A stretch of 64,000 nucleotides of DNA from Castellaniella ginsengisoli (GCF_039523235.1 NZ_BAAAEX010000011.1); one strand, 5' to 3'; counted from the first letter of the stretch, positions 38,743 through 47,973 are shown. Numbers and translations are program-made. Notes: generated by a model from the sequence alone, not told the origin.

Positions 38743-38847
38743 GCTTGTCTCCTGATGAGGCGGGTGTTTCCGCGCTGCTTTTTTTTCACTATACTGATCT
38801 TTTGGTTTATCAAATAGACCCATTTCATCAAAATTGATGGAGCCAAT
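38743..38847. promoter_or_regulatory. Divergent control region gabT / mocR-type regulator
   Basis: 105 A/T-rich bases. A plus-strand TATACT (38790-38795) and an interrupted palindrome CATCAA-AA-TTGATG (38826-38839), just before the regulator start codon, are visible. MocR proteins typically bind such divergent regions; exact sites are not established here. Confidence 0.5.
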
Positions 38848-40335
38848 TTGGAAGCGTTCATTCTCTCTGAATGGTTGCAACAGCACTTCGTTCCAAGCGA
38901 TGATAGTCCTGCATACCATCGCTTGTATAGGCTGATATGTAGAGCCATTCTGGAAGGTCATCTGACCGCAGGAACCCGCTTGCCATCGACGCGCGACCTT
39001 GCGGCCGAGCTGGGCATCGCCCGCAATACGGTCCTGCAGGTCTATGAGCAGTTGGCTGAAGAGGGCTATGTGCATGCGGGCGTCGGCCGCGGCACGTACG
39101 TCGAGGACATCCGCCAGGATCTGCTCGAGTCCGTCGAAGACGGCGCCGAGGGCGAACCGGTCGCCGCGCAGCTCGAAGCGAAACATGATCTTTCGCGCCG
39201 GGGGCGCCGGCTCGTGTCCAGCCTGGGTTTTTCCAACCGCCAGGCCGGCGCCTTCATGCCCGGCGTGCCGGATGTGCGCGAGTTTCCGCTGAAGACCTGG
39301 TCCCGCATCCAGAACCGGCAATGGCGCTCCGGCCCCTGGGATCTGATGCGCTACGCGCCGGCCGGCGGCTATGGCCCCTTGCGCCAGGCGATTTCGGACT
39401 ACCTGGGCAGCGTGCGCTCGGTGCGCAGCACGGCGCAGCAGGTCGTGATGACGACCGGCATCCATCAAGGCATCGACGTGGCGGCGCGGCTGCTGTGCGA
39501 TCCGGGCGATACGGTGTGGGTCGAGGAGCCTGCCTACTGGGGCGTGCGCAATCTGCTGACGTCCCTGGGCCTGCGCCTGGTGCCGATCCGCGTGGACGAG
39601 GAAGGCATCTGGCCGGGCGAGGCCGAGCGGGTGCGCCCGCCCCGGCTGATCGTGGTGGCGCCTTCGCACCAATACCCGCTGGGCATGGTGATGAGCCTGG
39701 CCCGGCGGCACATGCTGCTCGACTACGCGCGCCAGGTCTCGTGCTGGATCCTGGAAGACGACTACGACAGCGAATTCCGCTACAACATGCGCCCGCTGTC
39801 TTCGCTGCAGGGCATGGATGAAGCGGGCCGGGTCCTGTATGCCGGCAGCTTCAGCAAGACCCTGTGCCCGGGTCTGCGGGTCGGTTTCCTGGTCGTGCCC
39901 CAGGCGTTGGCCGGCGCCTTTGCCGATTCGGTGGCCGAGCTTTATCGCGAGGGCAACATGATGACCCACGCGGTGCTGGCGGACTTCATCCGCGAGGGGC
40001 ACCTGGGCTCGCACATCCGCCGCATGCGCAGGCGCTACGCGGAACGCCGCGCCTGCCTGATCGAGGAAATCCACCGGCATTTCGGCGATGCGCTGGATGT
40101 CGTCGGGGGGGAGACCGGGCTGCACCTGATCCTGGCGCTGCCGGACGGGGTGGACGACACCCTGGTCGTGCGCGATGCGTTGCAGCAGGGCGTGGTCACG
40201 CGCGCCCTGAGCGCCTATTACGCGGAGCGGGCGAATGCCCGCCCCGGCCTGTTGCTGGGTTATGCCGGGACGACGCCCGACGAAATCCGGCCCGCCTTCG
40301 ACACGCTCGCGCGCGTGGTCGGCGCTTATCTTTGA
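38848..40335 (+). CDS. MocR/GabR-type GntR-family regulator with aminotransferase domain
   Basis: A 495-residue fusion regulator. Seen: winged helix-turn-helix at about 22-90 (YHRLYRLICRAILEGHLTAG, LPSTRDLAAELGIARNTVLQ, LAEEGYVHAGVGRGTYV), then a fold-type-I aminotransferase domain with VWVEEPAYWGVRNLL, ILEDDYDSEFRYN and YAGSFSKTLCPGLRVGFLV, whose lysine should bind PLP. Start is TTG with GGAG 6 bases upstream; a nearby ATG is out of frame. Known: GabR senses GABA through PLP and activates gabT. Inferred: controls both flanking aminotransferase genes. Confidence 0.9.
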   Translation: MEAFILSEWLQQHFVPSDDSPAYHRLYRLICRAILEGHLTAGTRLPSTRDLAAELGIARNTVLQVYEQLAEEGYVHAGVGRGTYVEDIRQDLLESVEDGAEGEPVAAQLEAKHDLSRRGRRLVSSLGFSNRQAGAFMPGVPDVREFPLKTWSRIQNRQWRSGPWDLMRYAPAGGYGPLRQAISDYLGSVRSVRSTAQQVVMTTGIHQGIDVAARLLCDPGDTVWVEEPAYWGVRNLLTSLGLRLVPIRVDEEGIWPGEAERVRPPRLIVVAPSHQYPLGMVMSLARRHMLLDYARQVSCWILEDDYDSEFRYNMRPLSSLQGMDEAGRVLYAGSFSKTLCPGLRVGFLVVPQALAGAFADSVAELYREGNMMTHAVLADFIREGHLGSHIRRMRRRYAERRACLIEEIHRHFGDALDVVGGETGLHLILALPDGVDDTLVVRDALQQGVVTRALSAYYAERANARPGLLLGYAGTTPDEIRPAFDTLARVVGAYL

Positions 40336-40358
40336 CTTTCGAAAAAAGGAATTCCGTC

Positions 40359-41720
40359 ATGACGACCCCCGACCATCTGGCGCGCAGCGATGTCGCCTAC
40401 CAGTTGCACGCCTATACCAATGCCGAGCGGCACCGCGCGGAGGGCCCCTGCATCATGGCCCGGGGCAGCGGCATCCATGTGTACGACACCGAGGGCAAGG
40501 AATACATCGAAGGCATGGCCGGGTTGTGGAGCGTGGCCGTGGGTTTCAGCGAACCCCGCCTGGCCGAGGCCGCCCGGCGCCAGATGGAGTGCCTGCCCTT
40601 CTACCACACCTTCAGCCACAAATCGAACGTTCCCTCCATCGAGCTGGCGGAAAAACTGATCGGCCTGACGGGCGGACGCATGGCCCAGGCCTTTTTCACC
40701 AATTCCGGTTCGGAGGCCAACGACACCATCGTCAAGATGGTCTGGTACTACAACAATGCCCTGGGCCGTCCGGACAAGAAGAAGATCATCGCCCGCCAGC
40801 GCGGCTACCACGGCGTGACCATCGCCTCGGCCAGCCTGACGGGCCTGCCGGGCAACCATCGCAGCTTCGACCTGCCCTTGCCGCGCATTCTGCACACGCG
40901 CTGCCCGCACTGGTACCGCGAAGGCCTGCCCGGCGAGACCGAGACCGCCTTCGCCGACCGGCTGGCGGCCGAACTGGAGGCGATGATCCTGGCCGAAGGC
41001 CCGGAAACAGTGGCGGCCTTCATCGGCGAGCCCGTCATGGGCGCGGGCGGTGTGATCGTGCCGCCCGAAACCTATTGGCCCAAGATGCAGGCGGTGTGCC
41101 GCAAGTACGACGTCCTGGTGATCGCCGACGAAGTCATCACCGGCTTCGGGCGCACGGGACGGATGTTCGCCTCGGATCTGTTCGGCATCGAGCCCGATTT
41201 CATGACCTTGTCCAAGCAACTGACGTCCTCGTACCAGCCGCTGGCCGCCGTGCTGATGAACGAGCGCGTGGCCTCCGTCATCACCCGTCACAGCGGCGAA
41301 CTGGGCACTTTCGGCCACGGCTACACGGCCAGCGGCCATCCGGTGGCGGCGGCCGTGGCGCTGGAAAACATCCGCATCATCGAGGAGCGCGGCCTGGTGG
41401 AAAATGCCGCCGCGGCCGGTGCGGTGCTGCAGCGCCGGCTGCGCGCGCTGGCCGGGCATCCGCTGGTCGGCGAAGTGCGCGGCATCGGGCTGATCGCGGC
41501 GGTGGAACTGGTGGCCGACAAGGCCTCGCGCGCGCCTTTCGATCCGGCCGGCCAGGCCGGAGCCCGGGTCGTGCGCCAGGCGCAGGACAATGGCCTGATC
41601 CTGCGCGGCATTCAGGACAGCGTGGCTTTCTGCCCGCCCCTCATCATCACCGAGGCTCAGGCGGAAACGCTGGCGGATCGTTTCGAGCGGTCTCTGGACG
41701 AGGCGGGGACGGCGCTGTGA
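40359..41720 (+). CDS. Class III omega-aminotransferase
   Basis: PLP aminotransferase of 453 residues of the omega-amine/pyruvate type (similar to SpuC-type and taurine-type enzymes). Seen: VYDTEGKEYIEGMAGLWSVAVGF, FYHTFSHKSNVPSIELAEKL, FFTNSGSEANDTIVKMVWYY, VIADEVITGFGRTGRMFASD and the PLP lysine in FMTLSKQLTSSYQPLAAVL. AAGGA ribosome site 8 bases before the ATG. Inferred substrate: a diamine such as putrescine or cadaverine, or beta-alanine, with pyruvate as acceptor. Follows the MocR-type regulator by 23 bases. The exact substrate cannot be read from sequence. Confidence 0.88.
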   Translation: MTTPDHLARSDVAYQLHAYTNAERHRAEGPCIMARGSGIHVYDTEGKEYIEGMAGLWSVAVGFSEPRLAEAARRQMECLPFYHTFSHKSNVPSIELAEKLIGLTGGRMAQAFFTNSGSEANDTIVKMVWYYNNALGRPDKKKIIARQRGYHGVTIASASLTGLPGNHRSFDLPLPRILHTRCPHWYREGLPGETETAFADRLAAELEAMILAEGPETVAAFIGEPVMGAGGVIVPPETYWPKMQAVCRKYDVLVIADEVITGFGRTGRMFASDLFGIEPDFMTLSKQLTSSYQPLAAVLMNERVASVITRHSGELGTFGHGYTASGHPVAAAVALENIRIIEERGLVENAAAAGAVLQRRLRALAGHPLVGEVRGIGLIAAVELVADKASRAPFDPAGQAGARVVRQAQDNGLILRGIQDSVAFCPPLIITEAQAETLADRFERSLDEAGTAL

Positions 41721-41728
41721 AACTGTGC

Positions 41729-42667
41729 TCAGGAGGGGACGCCGGCCTCCCGGCCGGCCGCCTGCGGCGCGCCGTCGCGGCCGCCGGCGTCATCCTGCGC
41801 CTGCGTGACCAGCCAATCGCGGAAGTGCGCCAAGGCGGGCGATGCGGCCTTGCGCTCGGGGACAATCAGGTGAAAGGCCCGCTGGCCGGGACCGCTGTGC
41901 GGATTGAGCACGGTCAGTTCGCCCCGCGCCAGTTCGTGCCGGATCAAAAAGGGCGGAATCAACGCCACGCCCAGCCCGTCGCCGGCGGCCTGGGCGAGCA
42001 TGGAAAAAAGCTCCAGCCGCATGCCCGCCAGGGCGGCGGGCGCTGCGATGCCCGCCGAGGCGAACCAGTCGCGCCAGGCGGTGGGCCGGGTGCTTTGCTG
42101 CAGCAGGGGCAGGGCGGCAATGCCGGCCGCGTCCAGTGGGCCGGCAGCCAGGCGGGGGCTGCAGACCGGCACGGGATTTTCCCGCAGCAGGAAATAGGCC
42201 TGGGTGCCGGGCCAGCGCGGGTCGCCCGAATGGATGGCGGCGTCGAACTCTGTGTCCTCGAACAAAAAAGGGCGGGTGCGGGTGGCCATGTTGATCTGCA
42301 GGCCCGGACGCTCGGCGTGCAGCGCCGTCAGGCGCGGCAGCAGCCAGCGGGTGGCGAAAGTCGGCACGACGGCCAGTTCCAGCACGCCGCCGCTTTGGTG
42401 GGCCATGACGGCCTGCGTGTCGCGCTCGATTGCATCCAATTGCCGGCGCACCAGGCGGCTGTAGCGTTCGCCCGCGTCGGTCAGGCGCACGCCCCGGCGC
42501 ACGCGCTCGAACAGCGGCACGCCGACCAGGGCTTCGAGGCCGGCGACCTGGCGGCAGATCGCGCCTTGGGTGAGGGACAGTTCCTGCCCCGCCCGGGTGA
42601 AGCTTTCGTGCCTGGCCGCGGCCTCGAAAGCCTGCAGGGCTTGTGTGCTGGGAAGTCGCTTTCTCAT
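41729..42667 (-). CDS. LysR-family regulator, GcvA-like
   Basis: A 312-residue LysR-type regulator. Seen: helix-turn-helix AFEAAARHESFTRAGQELSL and QGAICRQVAGLEALVGVPLFER, then LELAVVPTFATRWLLPRL, the hallmark of the GcvA/AmpR-like branch. A Gly/Ala-rich tail of about 25 residues ends the protein. Context: divergent from gcdH with 121 bases between the starts. Known: a LysR protein next to gcdH (often called GcdR) activates glutaryl-CoA dehydrogenase in pseudomonads. Inferred: glutarate- or glutaryl-CoA-linked regulator of gcdH. Confidence 0.88.
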   Translation of the reverse strand: MRKRLPSTQALQAFEAAARHESFTRAGQELSLTQGAICRQVAGLEALVGVPLFERVRRGVRLTDAGERYSRLVRRQLDAIERDTQAVMAHQSGGVLELAVVPTFATRWLLPRLTALHAERPGLQINMATRTRPFLFEDTEFDAAIHSGDPRWPGTQAYFLLRENPVPVCSPRLAAGPLDAAGIAALPLLQQSTRPTAWRDWFASAGIAAPAALAGMRLELFSMLAQAAGDGLGVALIPPFLIRHELARGELTVLNPHSGPGQRAFHLIVPERKAASPALAHFRDWLVTQAQDDAGGRDGAPQAAGREAGVPS

Positions 42668-42743
42668 GTTCGGAGTGAGTAAAAATCATGAATAACGCAG
42701 TTTATATCGTTTGTCCCTCAGGAAATATCTCGATAGGATGCGT

Positions 42744-42761
42744 AATCATCACTAGTTGATT
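42744..42761. promoter_or_regulatory. Candidate operator between lysR and gcdH
   Basis: Interrupted inverted repeat AATCA-N8-TGATT, 28 bases before the gcdH ATG, in the A/T-rich divergent spacer. Plausible LysR-type site, but short and not proven. Confidence 0.3.
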
Positions 42762-42788
42762 TATTTTCCCATTTTTCCGGAGGCCTCC

Positions 42789-43976
42789 ATGTCCACTTCC
42801 CGTCCCCAGTTTCAATGGCTCGACCCCCTGCTGCTGGACCAGCAACTGAGCGACACCGAGCGGATGGTGCGCGACGCCGCCCGCGCCTACGCCCAGGACC
42901 GCCTGCTGCCGCGCGTGCAAGAGGCGTTTCGCCATGAGAAGACCGATCCGGCGATCTTTCGCGAGATGGGCGAGCTGGGCCTGCTGGGCGCCACGATCTC
43001 CGAACAATACGGCGGTGCGGGAATGAACACGGTCTGCTACGGGCTGATCGCGCGCGAGGTGGAGCGGGTGGATTCGGGGTACCGCTCGATGATGAGCGTG
43101 CAGAGTTCCCTGGTCATGGTGCCCATCGAAGCGTTCGGGACCGCCGGCCAGAAAGAAAAATACCTGCCCAGGCTGGCCTCGGGCGAGTGGATCGGCTGCT
43201 TCGGCCTGACCGAGCCCGATCACGGCTCGGATCCGGGCTCCATGGCCACCCGGGCCAAAAAGGTGCAGGGCGGCTACCGCCTGAGCGGGGCCAAGACCTG
43301 GATCACCAACAGCCCGATCGCCGACGTGTTCGTGGTCTGGGCCAAGGACGAGGCCGGCGACATCCGCGGCTTCATCCTGGAGAAGGGCTGGAAGGGCCTG
43401 TCGGCGCCCGCCATCCACGGCAAGGTCGGCCTGCGCGCCTCGATCACGGGCGAGATCGTGCTCGACGACGTCTTCGTGCCGGAAGAAAACGTCTTCCCGG
43501 AGGTGCGGGGTCTCAAGGGGCCGTTCACGTGCCTGAATTCAGCCCGCTATGGCATCGCCTGGGGCGCCCTGGGCGCAGCCGAAGCCTGCTACGAGACGGC
43601 GCGCCAGTACGTCCTGGACCGCAAGCAGTTCGGGCGCCCGCTGGCGGCCAACCAGTTGATCCAGAAGAAGCTGGCCGACATGCTGACCGAGATCACGCTG
43701 GGCCTGCAGTCGGTGCTGCGCGTCGGCCGCCTGAAGGACGAAGGCGCTGCGCCGGTCGAGATCACCTCCATCATCAAGCGCAATTCCTGCGGCAAGGCGC
43801 TGGACATCGCCCGCACGGCACGCGACATGCTGGGCGGCAACGGGATTTCCGACGAGTTCTGCATTGCCCGCCACCTGGTCAACCTGGAGGTCGTCAACAC
43901 CTACGAGGGCACGCACGATGTGCATGCCCTGATTCTGGGGCGGGCCATCACCGGCATCGCCGCCTTCGCCAACTGA
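42789..43976 (+). CDS. gcdH: Glutaryl-CoA dehydrogenase
   Basis: Acyl-CoA dehydrogenase of 395 residues that oxidises and decarboxylates glutaryl-CoA to crotonyl-CoA. Seen: FQWLDPLLLDQQLSDTERMVRD, GLTEPDHGSDPGSMATRA, KTWITNSPIADVFVVWAK, and NLEVVNTYEGTHDVHALILG with the catalytic Glu, a sequence nearly identical to that of glutaryl-CoA dehydrogenases from bacteria to humans. ATG at 42789 has GGAGG 5 bases upstream. Cytosolic, FAD-bound, passes electrons to ETF. Same strand as the CoA transferase and dehydrogenase that follow. Confidence 0.96.
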   Translation: MSTSRPQFQWLDPLLLDQQLSDTERMVRDAARAYAQDRLLPRVQEAFRHEKTDPAIFREMGELGLLGATISEQYGGAGMNTVCYGLIAREVERVDSGYRSMMSVQSSLVMVPIEAFGTAGQKEKYLPRLASGEWIGCFGLTEPDHGSDPGSMATRAKKVQGGYRLSGAKTWITNSPIADVFVVWAKDEAGDIRGFILEKGWKGLSAPAIHGKVGLRASITGEIVLDDVFVPEENVFPEVRGLKGPFTCLNSARYGIAWGALGAAEACYETARQYVLDRKQFGRPLAANQLIQKKLADMLTEITLGLQSVLRVGRLKDEGAAPVEITSIIKRNSCGKALDIARTARDMLGGNGISDEFCIARHLVNLEVVNTYEGTHDVHALILGRAITGIAAFAN

Positions 43977-43986
43977 GGGGCCGGCC

Positions 43987-45243
43987 ATGCCGCACGCAAG
44001 CACCGAGCCGGGCGGCGAGTCCCGGGGCGCGTTGTCCCACATCCGCGTTCTGGACCTGTCGCGCGTTCTTGCCGGCCCGTGGGCCACTCAGATCCTGGGG
44101 GATCTGGGGGCGGACGTGATCAAGATCGAGCGGCCCGGCGCGGGCGACGATACGCGCGGCTGGGGGCCGCCCTGGATGCCCGACGCCGAAGGGGGCGAAT
44201 CGCGCGTCGCGGCCTATTACCTGTGCGCCAATCGCAACAAGCGTTCCGTGACGGTGGACATGGCCAGCGCGCAGGGCCAGGCGCTGATCCGCCGGCTGGC
44301 CTGCCAGTCGGACGTGCTGGTAGAGAACTTCAAGGCCGGCGGGCTGGCGCGGTACGGCCTGGACTACGACAGCCTGCATGCGCTCAACCCCCGCCTGGTG
44401 TACTGCTCCATCACGGGATTCGGGCAGACCGGCCCTTATGCGGCGCGCGCCGGCTACGATTTCCTGGTCCAGGGCCTGGGCGGCCTGATGAGCGTGACCG
44501 GCCGGCCCGATGGCGAGCCGGGCGGCGGGCCGATGAAGGCCGGCGTTGCGCTGACCGACATCCTGACCGGCCTGTATGCGGCCAACGCCATCCAGGCCGC
44601 GCTGGCGGCGCGCGAGCACACCGGCGTCGGCCAGCACGTGGACATGGCGCTGCTTGACGTGCAGGTGGCCTGCCTGGCGAATCAGGCCATGAACTTCCTG
44701 GCTACCGGTCTGAGCCCGCAGCGGCTGGGCAACGCCCACCCCAGCATCGTGCCCTACCAGGATTTCCCCACGGCGGACGGCTACATGATCCTGGCCATCG
44801 GCAACGACGGGCAATTCGCCCGTTTCTGCGAAGAGGCCGGCCGCCCGGACCTGGCGCAGGATGCCCGTTTCGCCACCAACCGGGCGCGGGTCGAGCACCG
44901 CGACGCGCTGATCCCCATCCTGCGGCACCTGACCACGGCGCGCACCACGGCCGCCTGGATTGCGGCGCTGGAGTCCCGCGCCGTGCCGTGCGGCCCGATC
45001 AATGCGGTGGCGCAGGTGTTCGACGACGCCCAGGTGCGCGCGCGCGGCCTGCGCATCGACATGCCGCATCCGGAAACCGGCAGCGTGCCGCTGGTGGCCA
45101 GCCCGATCCGCTTGTCGGAGACGCCGGTGGACTATCGCCTGCCGCCGCCCGCCCTGGGCGCGCATACGGCCGAGGTGCTGGAAGAGATCCTGGGCGTGGC
45201 GCCCGATGAGATCAGGGCCTTGCGCGCGCGCGGCGTCGTGTAA
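43987..45243 (+). CDS. CaiB/BaiF-type CoA transferase
   Basis: Family III CoA transferase of 418 residues. Seen: IRVLDLSRVLAGPWATQILGDLGADVIKIERPG, YYLCANRNKRSVTVD, CSITGFGQTGPYAARAGYDFL, and VDMALLDVQVACLANQ with the catalytic Asp that forms an acyl anhydride. 10 bases after gcdH. Known: CoA transferases of this family (human SUGCT) convert glutarate to glutaryl-CoA using succinyl-CoA. Inferred: supplies glutaryl-CoA to GcdH. Confidence 0.9.
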   Translation: MPHASTEPGGESRGALSHIRVLDLSRVLAGPWATQILGDLGADVIKIERPGAGDDTRGWGPPWMPDAEGGESRVAAYYLCANRNKRSVTVDMASAQGQALIRRLACQSDVLVENFKAGGLARYGLDYDSLHALNPRLVYCSITGFGQTGPYAARAGYDFLVQGLGGLMSVTGRPDGEPGGGPMKAGVALTDILTGLYAANAIQAALAAREHTGVGQHVDMALLDVQVACLANQAMNFLATGLSPQRLGNAHPSIVPYQDFPTADGYMILAIGNDGQFARFCEEAGRPDLAQDARFATNRARVEHRDALIPILRHLTTARTTAAWIAALESRAVPCGPINAVAQVFDDAQVRARGLRIDMPHPETGSVPLVASPIRLSETPVDYRLPPPALGAHTAEVLEEILGVAPDEIRALRARGVV

Positions 45244-45259
45244 AGGACCGAGACCCGGT

Positions 45260-45278
45260 CCGGCGCGTCGCGCGCCGG
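45260..45278. other. Intercistronic hairpin before gabD
   Basis: Perfect 8-bp stem CCGGCGCG-TCG-CGCGCCGG with no T tract, in the 61-base gap. Could slow decay or attenuate transcription; not a standard terminator. Confidence 0.4.
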
Positions 45279-45304
45279 GCCATTGATGACGAGGAGTGGA
45301 CGAC

Positions 45305-46759
45305 ATGTTGCAACTGAAGGAACCCGGCCTGCTGCGCCAGCAGTGCTATATCGACGGTCAGTGGCGTGATGCCCCCGACGGGCGCACCGAGCCCGTGCGC
45401 AATCCGGCCACGGGAGAGATCCTGGGCACGGTGCCGGTCATGGGCGCCGCCGAGGCCCGCGAGGCCATCGAGGCGGCCCAGGCCGCCTGGGGCGGCTGGC
45501 GGGCGCTGACGGCCCAGCGGCGGGCCGAGATTCTGCGTGCCTGGTACCAGCTCATGCTCGACCATGCCGAAGACCTGGCGCGCATCATGACCGCCGAGCA
45601 GGGCAAGCCCCTGGCCGAGTCCCGCGGCGAGGTCGCCTACGGCGCCGCCTATTTCGAGTGGTATGCCGAAGAGGGCAAGCGGGCCTACGGCGAAGTCATT
45701 CCGGGCCCGGCGGGCGACCGCCGCGTCGTGGTCGTGCGCGAACCCATCGGGGTGTGCGCCGCCATTACGCCATGGAACTTCCCGTCTTCGATGATCACCC
45801 GCAAGGCCGCCGCCGCCCTGGCGGCCGGCTGCCCCATCGTCGTCAAGCCCGCGCCCGAGACGCCGTTTTCGGCGCTGGCGCTGGCCGTACTGGCCGGGCG
45901 CGCCGGCGTGCCGGCGGGCGTGTTTTCCGTCCTCACGGGGGATGCGCCCGCCATCGGCGGCGAAATGACCGGCAATCCCCTGGTCCGCAAGCTCAGTTTC
46001 ACGGGGTCCACCGAGGTCGGCCGCCTGCTGTATGCCCAGTGCGCGCCCACGGTGAAGAAGCTGTCCCTGGAACTGGGCGGCAACGCCCCCTTCATCGTGT
46101 TCGACGACGCCGATCTGGATGCGGCCGTCGAGGGCGCCATGATCTGCAAATACCGCAATACCGGGCAGACCTGCGTGTGCGCCAACCGCTTCTATGTCCA
46201 GGATGCCGTCTACGACGAGTTCGCCCGCCGCCTGGCCAGAAAAGTGGCGGAGCTGAAGGTGGGCAACGGCATGGACGAGGGCGTGACCCAGGGGCCGCTG
46301 ATCGACGAGGCGGCGCTGCGCAAGGTGCGCGGTCATGTCGAGGACGCCGTAGGCAAGGGCGCGCGCGTTCTGGCGGGCGGCAAGCCGCACGCCCTGGGCG
46401 GCACGTATTTCGAACCCACCATTCTGGTCGATGTCGAGGCCGGCATGAAATGCGCCACCGAAGAAACGTTCGGTCCCGTGGCGCCGTTGTTCCGCTTCAA
46501 GGATGATGCGGAGGTCATCGCCCTGGCCAATGCCACCGAATACGGTCTGGCGGCCTATTTCTACAGCCGCGACATCGGCCGCGTCTGGCGGGTGGCCGAG
46601 GCCCTGGAGTACGGCATGGTCGGCATCAACGCGGGCGTGGTGTCCAATCCGGCCGCGCCGTTCGGCGGAGTCAAGCAGTCCGGTCTGGGACGCGAGGGAT
46701 CGCGCCACGGCCTGGACGACTATCTGGTCGTCAAATATCTCTGCATGGGCGGGATCTGA
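45305..46759 (+). CDS. gabD: NAD(P)-dependent succinate/glutarate-semialdehyde dehydrogenase
   Basis: Aldehyde dehydrogenase of 484 residues of the GabD/DavD type. Seen: QCYIDGQWRDAPDGRTEPV, ITPWNFPSSMITRKAAAALAAG, LELGGNAPFIVFDDADLD with the general-base Glu, NTGQTCVCANRFYV with the catalytic Cys, and FGGVKQSGLGREGSRHGL. ATG at 45305 preferred; an in-frame GTG at 45296 overlaps the GAGGAG ribosome site. Known: oxidises succinate semialdehyde (GABA route) and, in DavD homologues, glutarate semialdehyde (5-aminovalerate route). Context beside gcdH favours the C5 route, though both are possible. Confidence 0.92.
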   Translation: MLQLKEPGLLRQQCYIDGQWRDAPDGRTEPVRNPATGEILGTVPVMGAAEAREAIEAAQAAWGGWRALTAQRRAEILRAWYQLMLDHAEDLARIMTAEQGKPLAESRGEVAYGAAYFEWYAEEGKRAYGEVIPGPAGDRRVVVVREPIGVCAAITPWNFPSSMITRKAAAALAAGCPIVVKPAPETPFSALALAVLAGRAGVPAGVFSVLTGDAPAIGGEMTGNPLVRKLSFTGSTEVGRLLYAQCAPTVKKLSLELGGNAPFIVFDDADLDAAVEGAMICKYRNTGQTCVCANRFYVQDAVYDEFARRLARKVAELKVGNGMDEGVTQGPLIDEAALRKVRGHVEDAVGKGARVLAGGKPHALGGTYFEPTILVDVEAGMKCATEETFGPVAPLFRFKDDAEVIALANATEYGLAAYFYSRDIGRVWRVAEALEYGMVGINAGVVSNPAAPFGGVKQSGLGREGSRHGLDDYLVVKYLCMGGI

Positions 46760-46785
46760 CGGCTTGCGGCTGTGGTTCGCCGCCG

Positions 46786-47973
46786 TCAGGCGCCCAGGTC
46801 CAGGGCGTGGCGCGCGGCGATCCATTCCTCGTTGGTGGGCTCGATGGCCACCCGGACCGCGCTGCCGGATGCCGACAGCACGGCCGCCTGGGCAGCGTTG
46901 GCGGTTTCGTCCAGTTGCACGCCCAGCCAGGCCAGGCCCGCGCAGATCCGCCGGCGCAACTCGACGCTGTGCTCGCCGATCCCGGCGGTGAAGACCAGCA
47001 TGTCCAGGCCGCCCAGCACGGCCGTCAGCGCGCCGATCTCGCGCACCACGCGGCGCACGTACAGATCCAGGGCCAGCCGGGCCCGCGGGGCGTCCGCTTC
47101 ACGGGCGAGCAGATCCCGCGGATCGGCCGAAATGCCCGAAACACCCTTCAGACCCGACTCGTGATAGAGAATCCGGCCGACTTCTTCCAGGCTGAGCCGT
47201 TCGATTTCCATCAGGTAGAGGACGGCGCCCGGATCCAGCGCGCCGGTGCGCGTGCCCATCATCAGGCCGTCCAGCGCTGAAAAACCCATGGTGGTCGCCT
47301 GGCTGCGCAGCCCGCGCATCGCGCACAGGCTGGCGCCGCTGCCCAGGTGGGCGGCAATCACGCGCCCCTCGGCCGCCGCGCCGTGGCGTTCCCGCAGGGC
47401 GATCGACAGGTATTCGTAGGACAGGCCGTGGAAACCGTAGCGGCGCAAGCCGCGCTCCCAGGCATCGTAGGGCAGAGGCAGGATGCGCTCGACCTGGGGG
47501 ATGGTGTGATGAAAGGCGGTGTCGAAGCAGGCGATCTGGAGCAGTTCCGGCTGCTCGGCCAGCAGGATCTCGATGGCTTCGAGGGCGAAGGGCTGGTGCA
47601 GGGGAGCCAGGGGGATGTAGCTGCGCAGATCCCGCAGAATGGCGCTGTCGATGCGCACCGGCTCGGCATATTTGCTGCCGCCGTGGACGACGCGGTGGGC
47701 GACCGCCGCAAGGCGTCCGCCGCCCAGCCAGGCCCGCATGCGCCGCAGGATCAGATTCAATGCGTCGCGGTAGGGGTGGGCGGGGGCCAGTTCAACGGGG
47801 CGGGGCGCCACGCCGGTTTCCCCGAAATCCGGCTGTGCGCCGCCAATGCCCTGAACCTTGCCGTTCCAGGCGGGCCGGCGCGGCAGCGGATCGGAGGCGG
47901 CGTCAAAGAGTGCGAACTTGATGCTCGATGAGCCGCAGTTCAGTACCAGGATGTAGCGCCGCGCGTCGTTCAT
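46786..47973 (-). CDS. ackA: Acetate kinase
   Basis: ASKHA-fold kinase of 395 residues; interconverts acetyl phosphate and acetate with ATP/ADP. Seen: LVLNCGSSSIKFALFD at the N-terminus, AVAHRVVHGGSKY, FDTAFHHTIPQVERILPLPYDA, RYGFHGLSYEYLS, and VFTAGIGEHSVELR at the C-terminus. Its ATG overlaps the pta stop in an ATGA junction. With Pta it makes ATP from acetyl-CoA, useful when oxygen is scarce. Convergent with gabD, 26 bases apart. Confidence 0.96.
   Translation of the reverse strand: MNDARRYILVLNCGSSSIKFALFDAASDPLPRRPAWNGKVQGIGGAQPDFGETGVAPRPVELAPAHPYRDALNLILRRMRAWLGGGRLAAVAHRVVHGGSKYAEPVRIDSAILRDLRSYIPLAPLHQPFALEAIEILLAEQPELLQIACFDTAFHHTIPQVERILPLPYDAWERGLRRYGFHGLSYEYLSIALRERHGAAAEGRVIAAHLGSGASLCAMRGLRSQATTMGFSALDGLMMGTRTGALDPGAVLYLMEIERLSLEEVGRILYHESGLKGVSGISADPRDLLAREADAPRARLALDLYVRRVVREIGALTAVLGGLDMLVFTAGIGEHSVELRRRICAGLAWLGVQLDETANAAQAAVLSASGSAVRVAIEPTNEEWIAARHALDLGA

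Noticed and set aside
38837..38839. ATG upstream of the MocR-type gene as its start
   Set aside because: Out of frame with the conserved coding sequence; the TTG at 38848 with GGAG upstream fits better.
46760..46785. Terminator between gabD and ackA
   Set aside because: The 26-base gap shows no stable stem with a T run.
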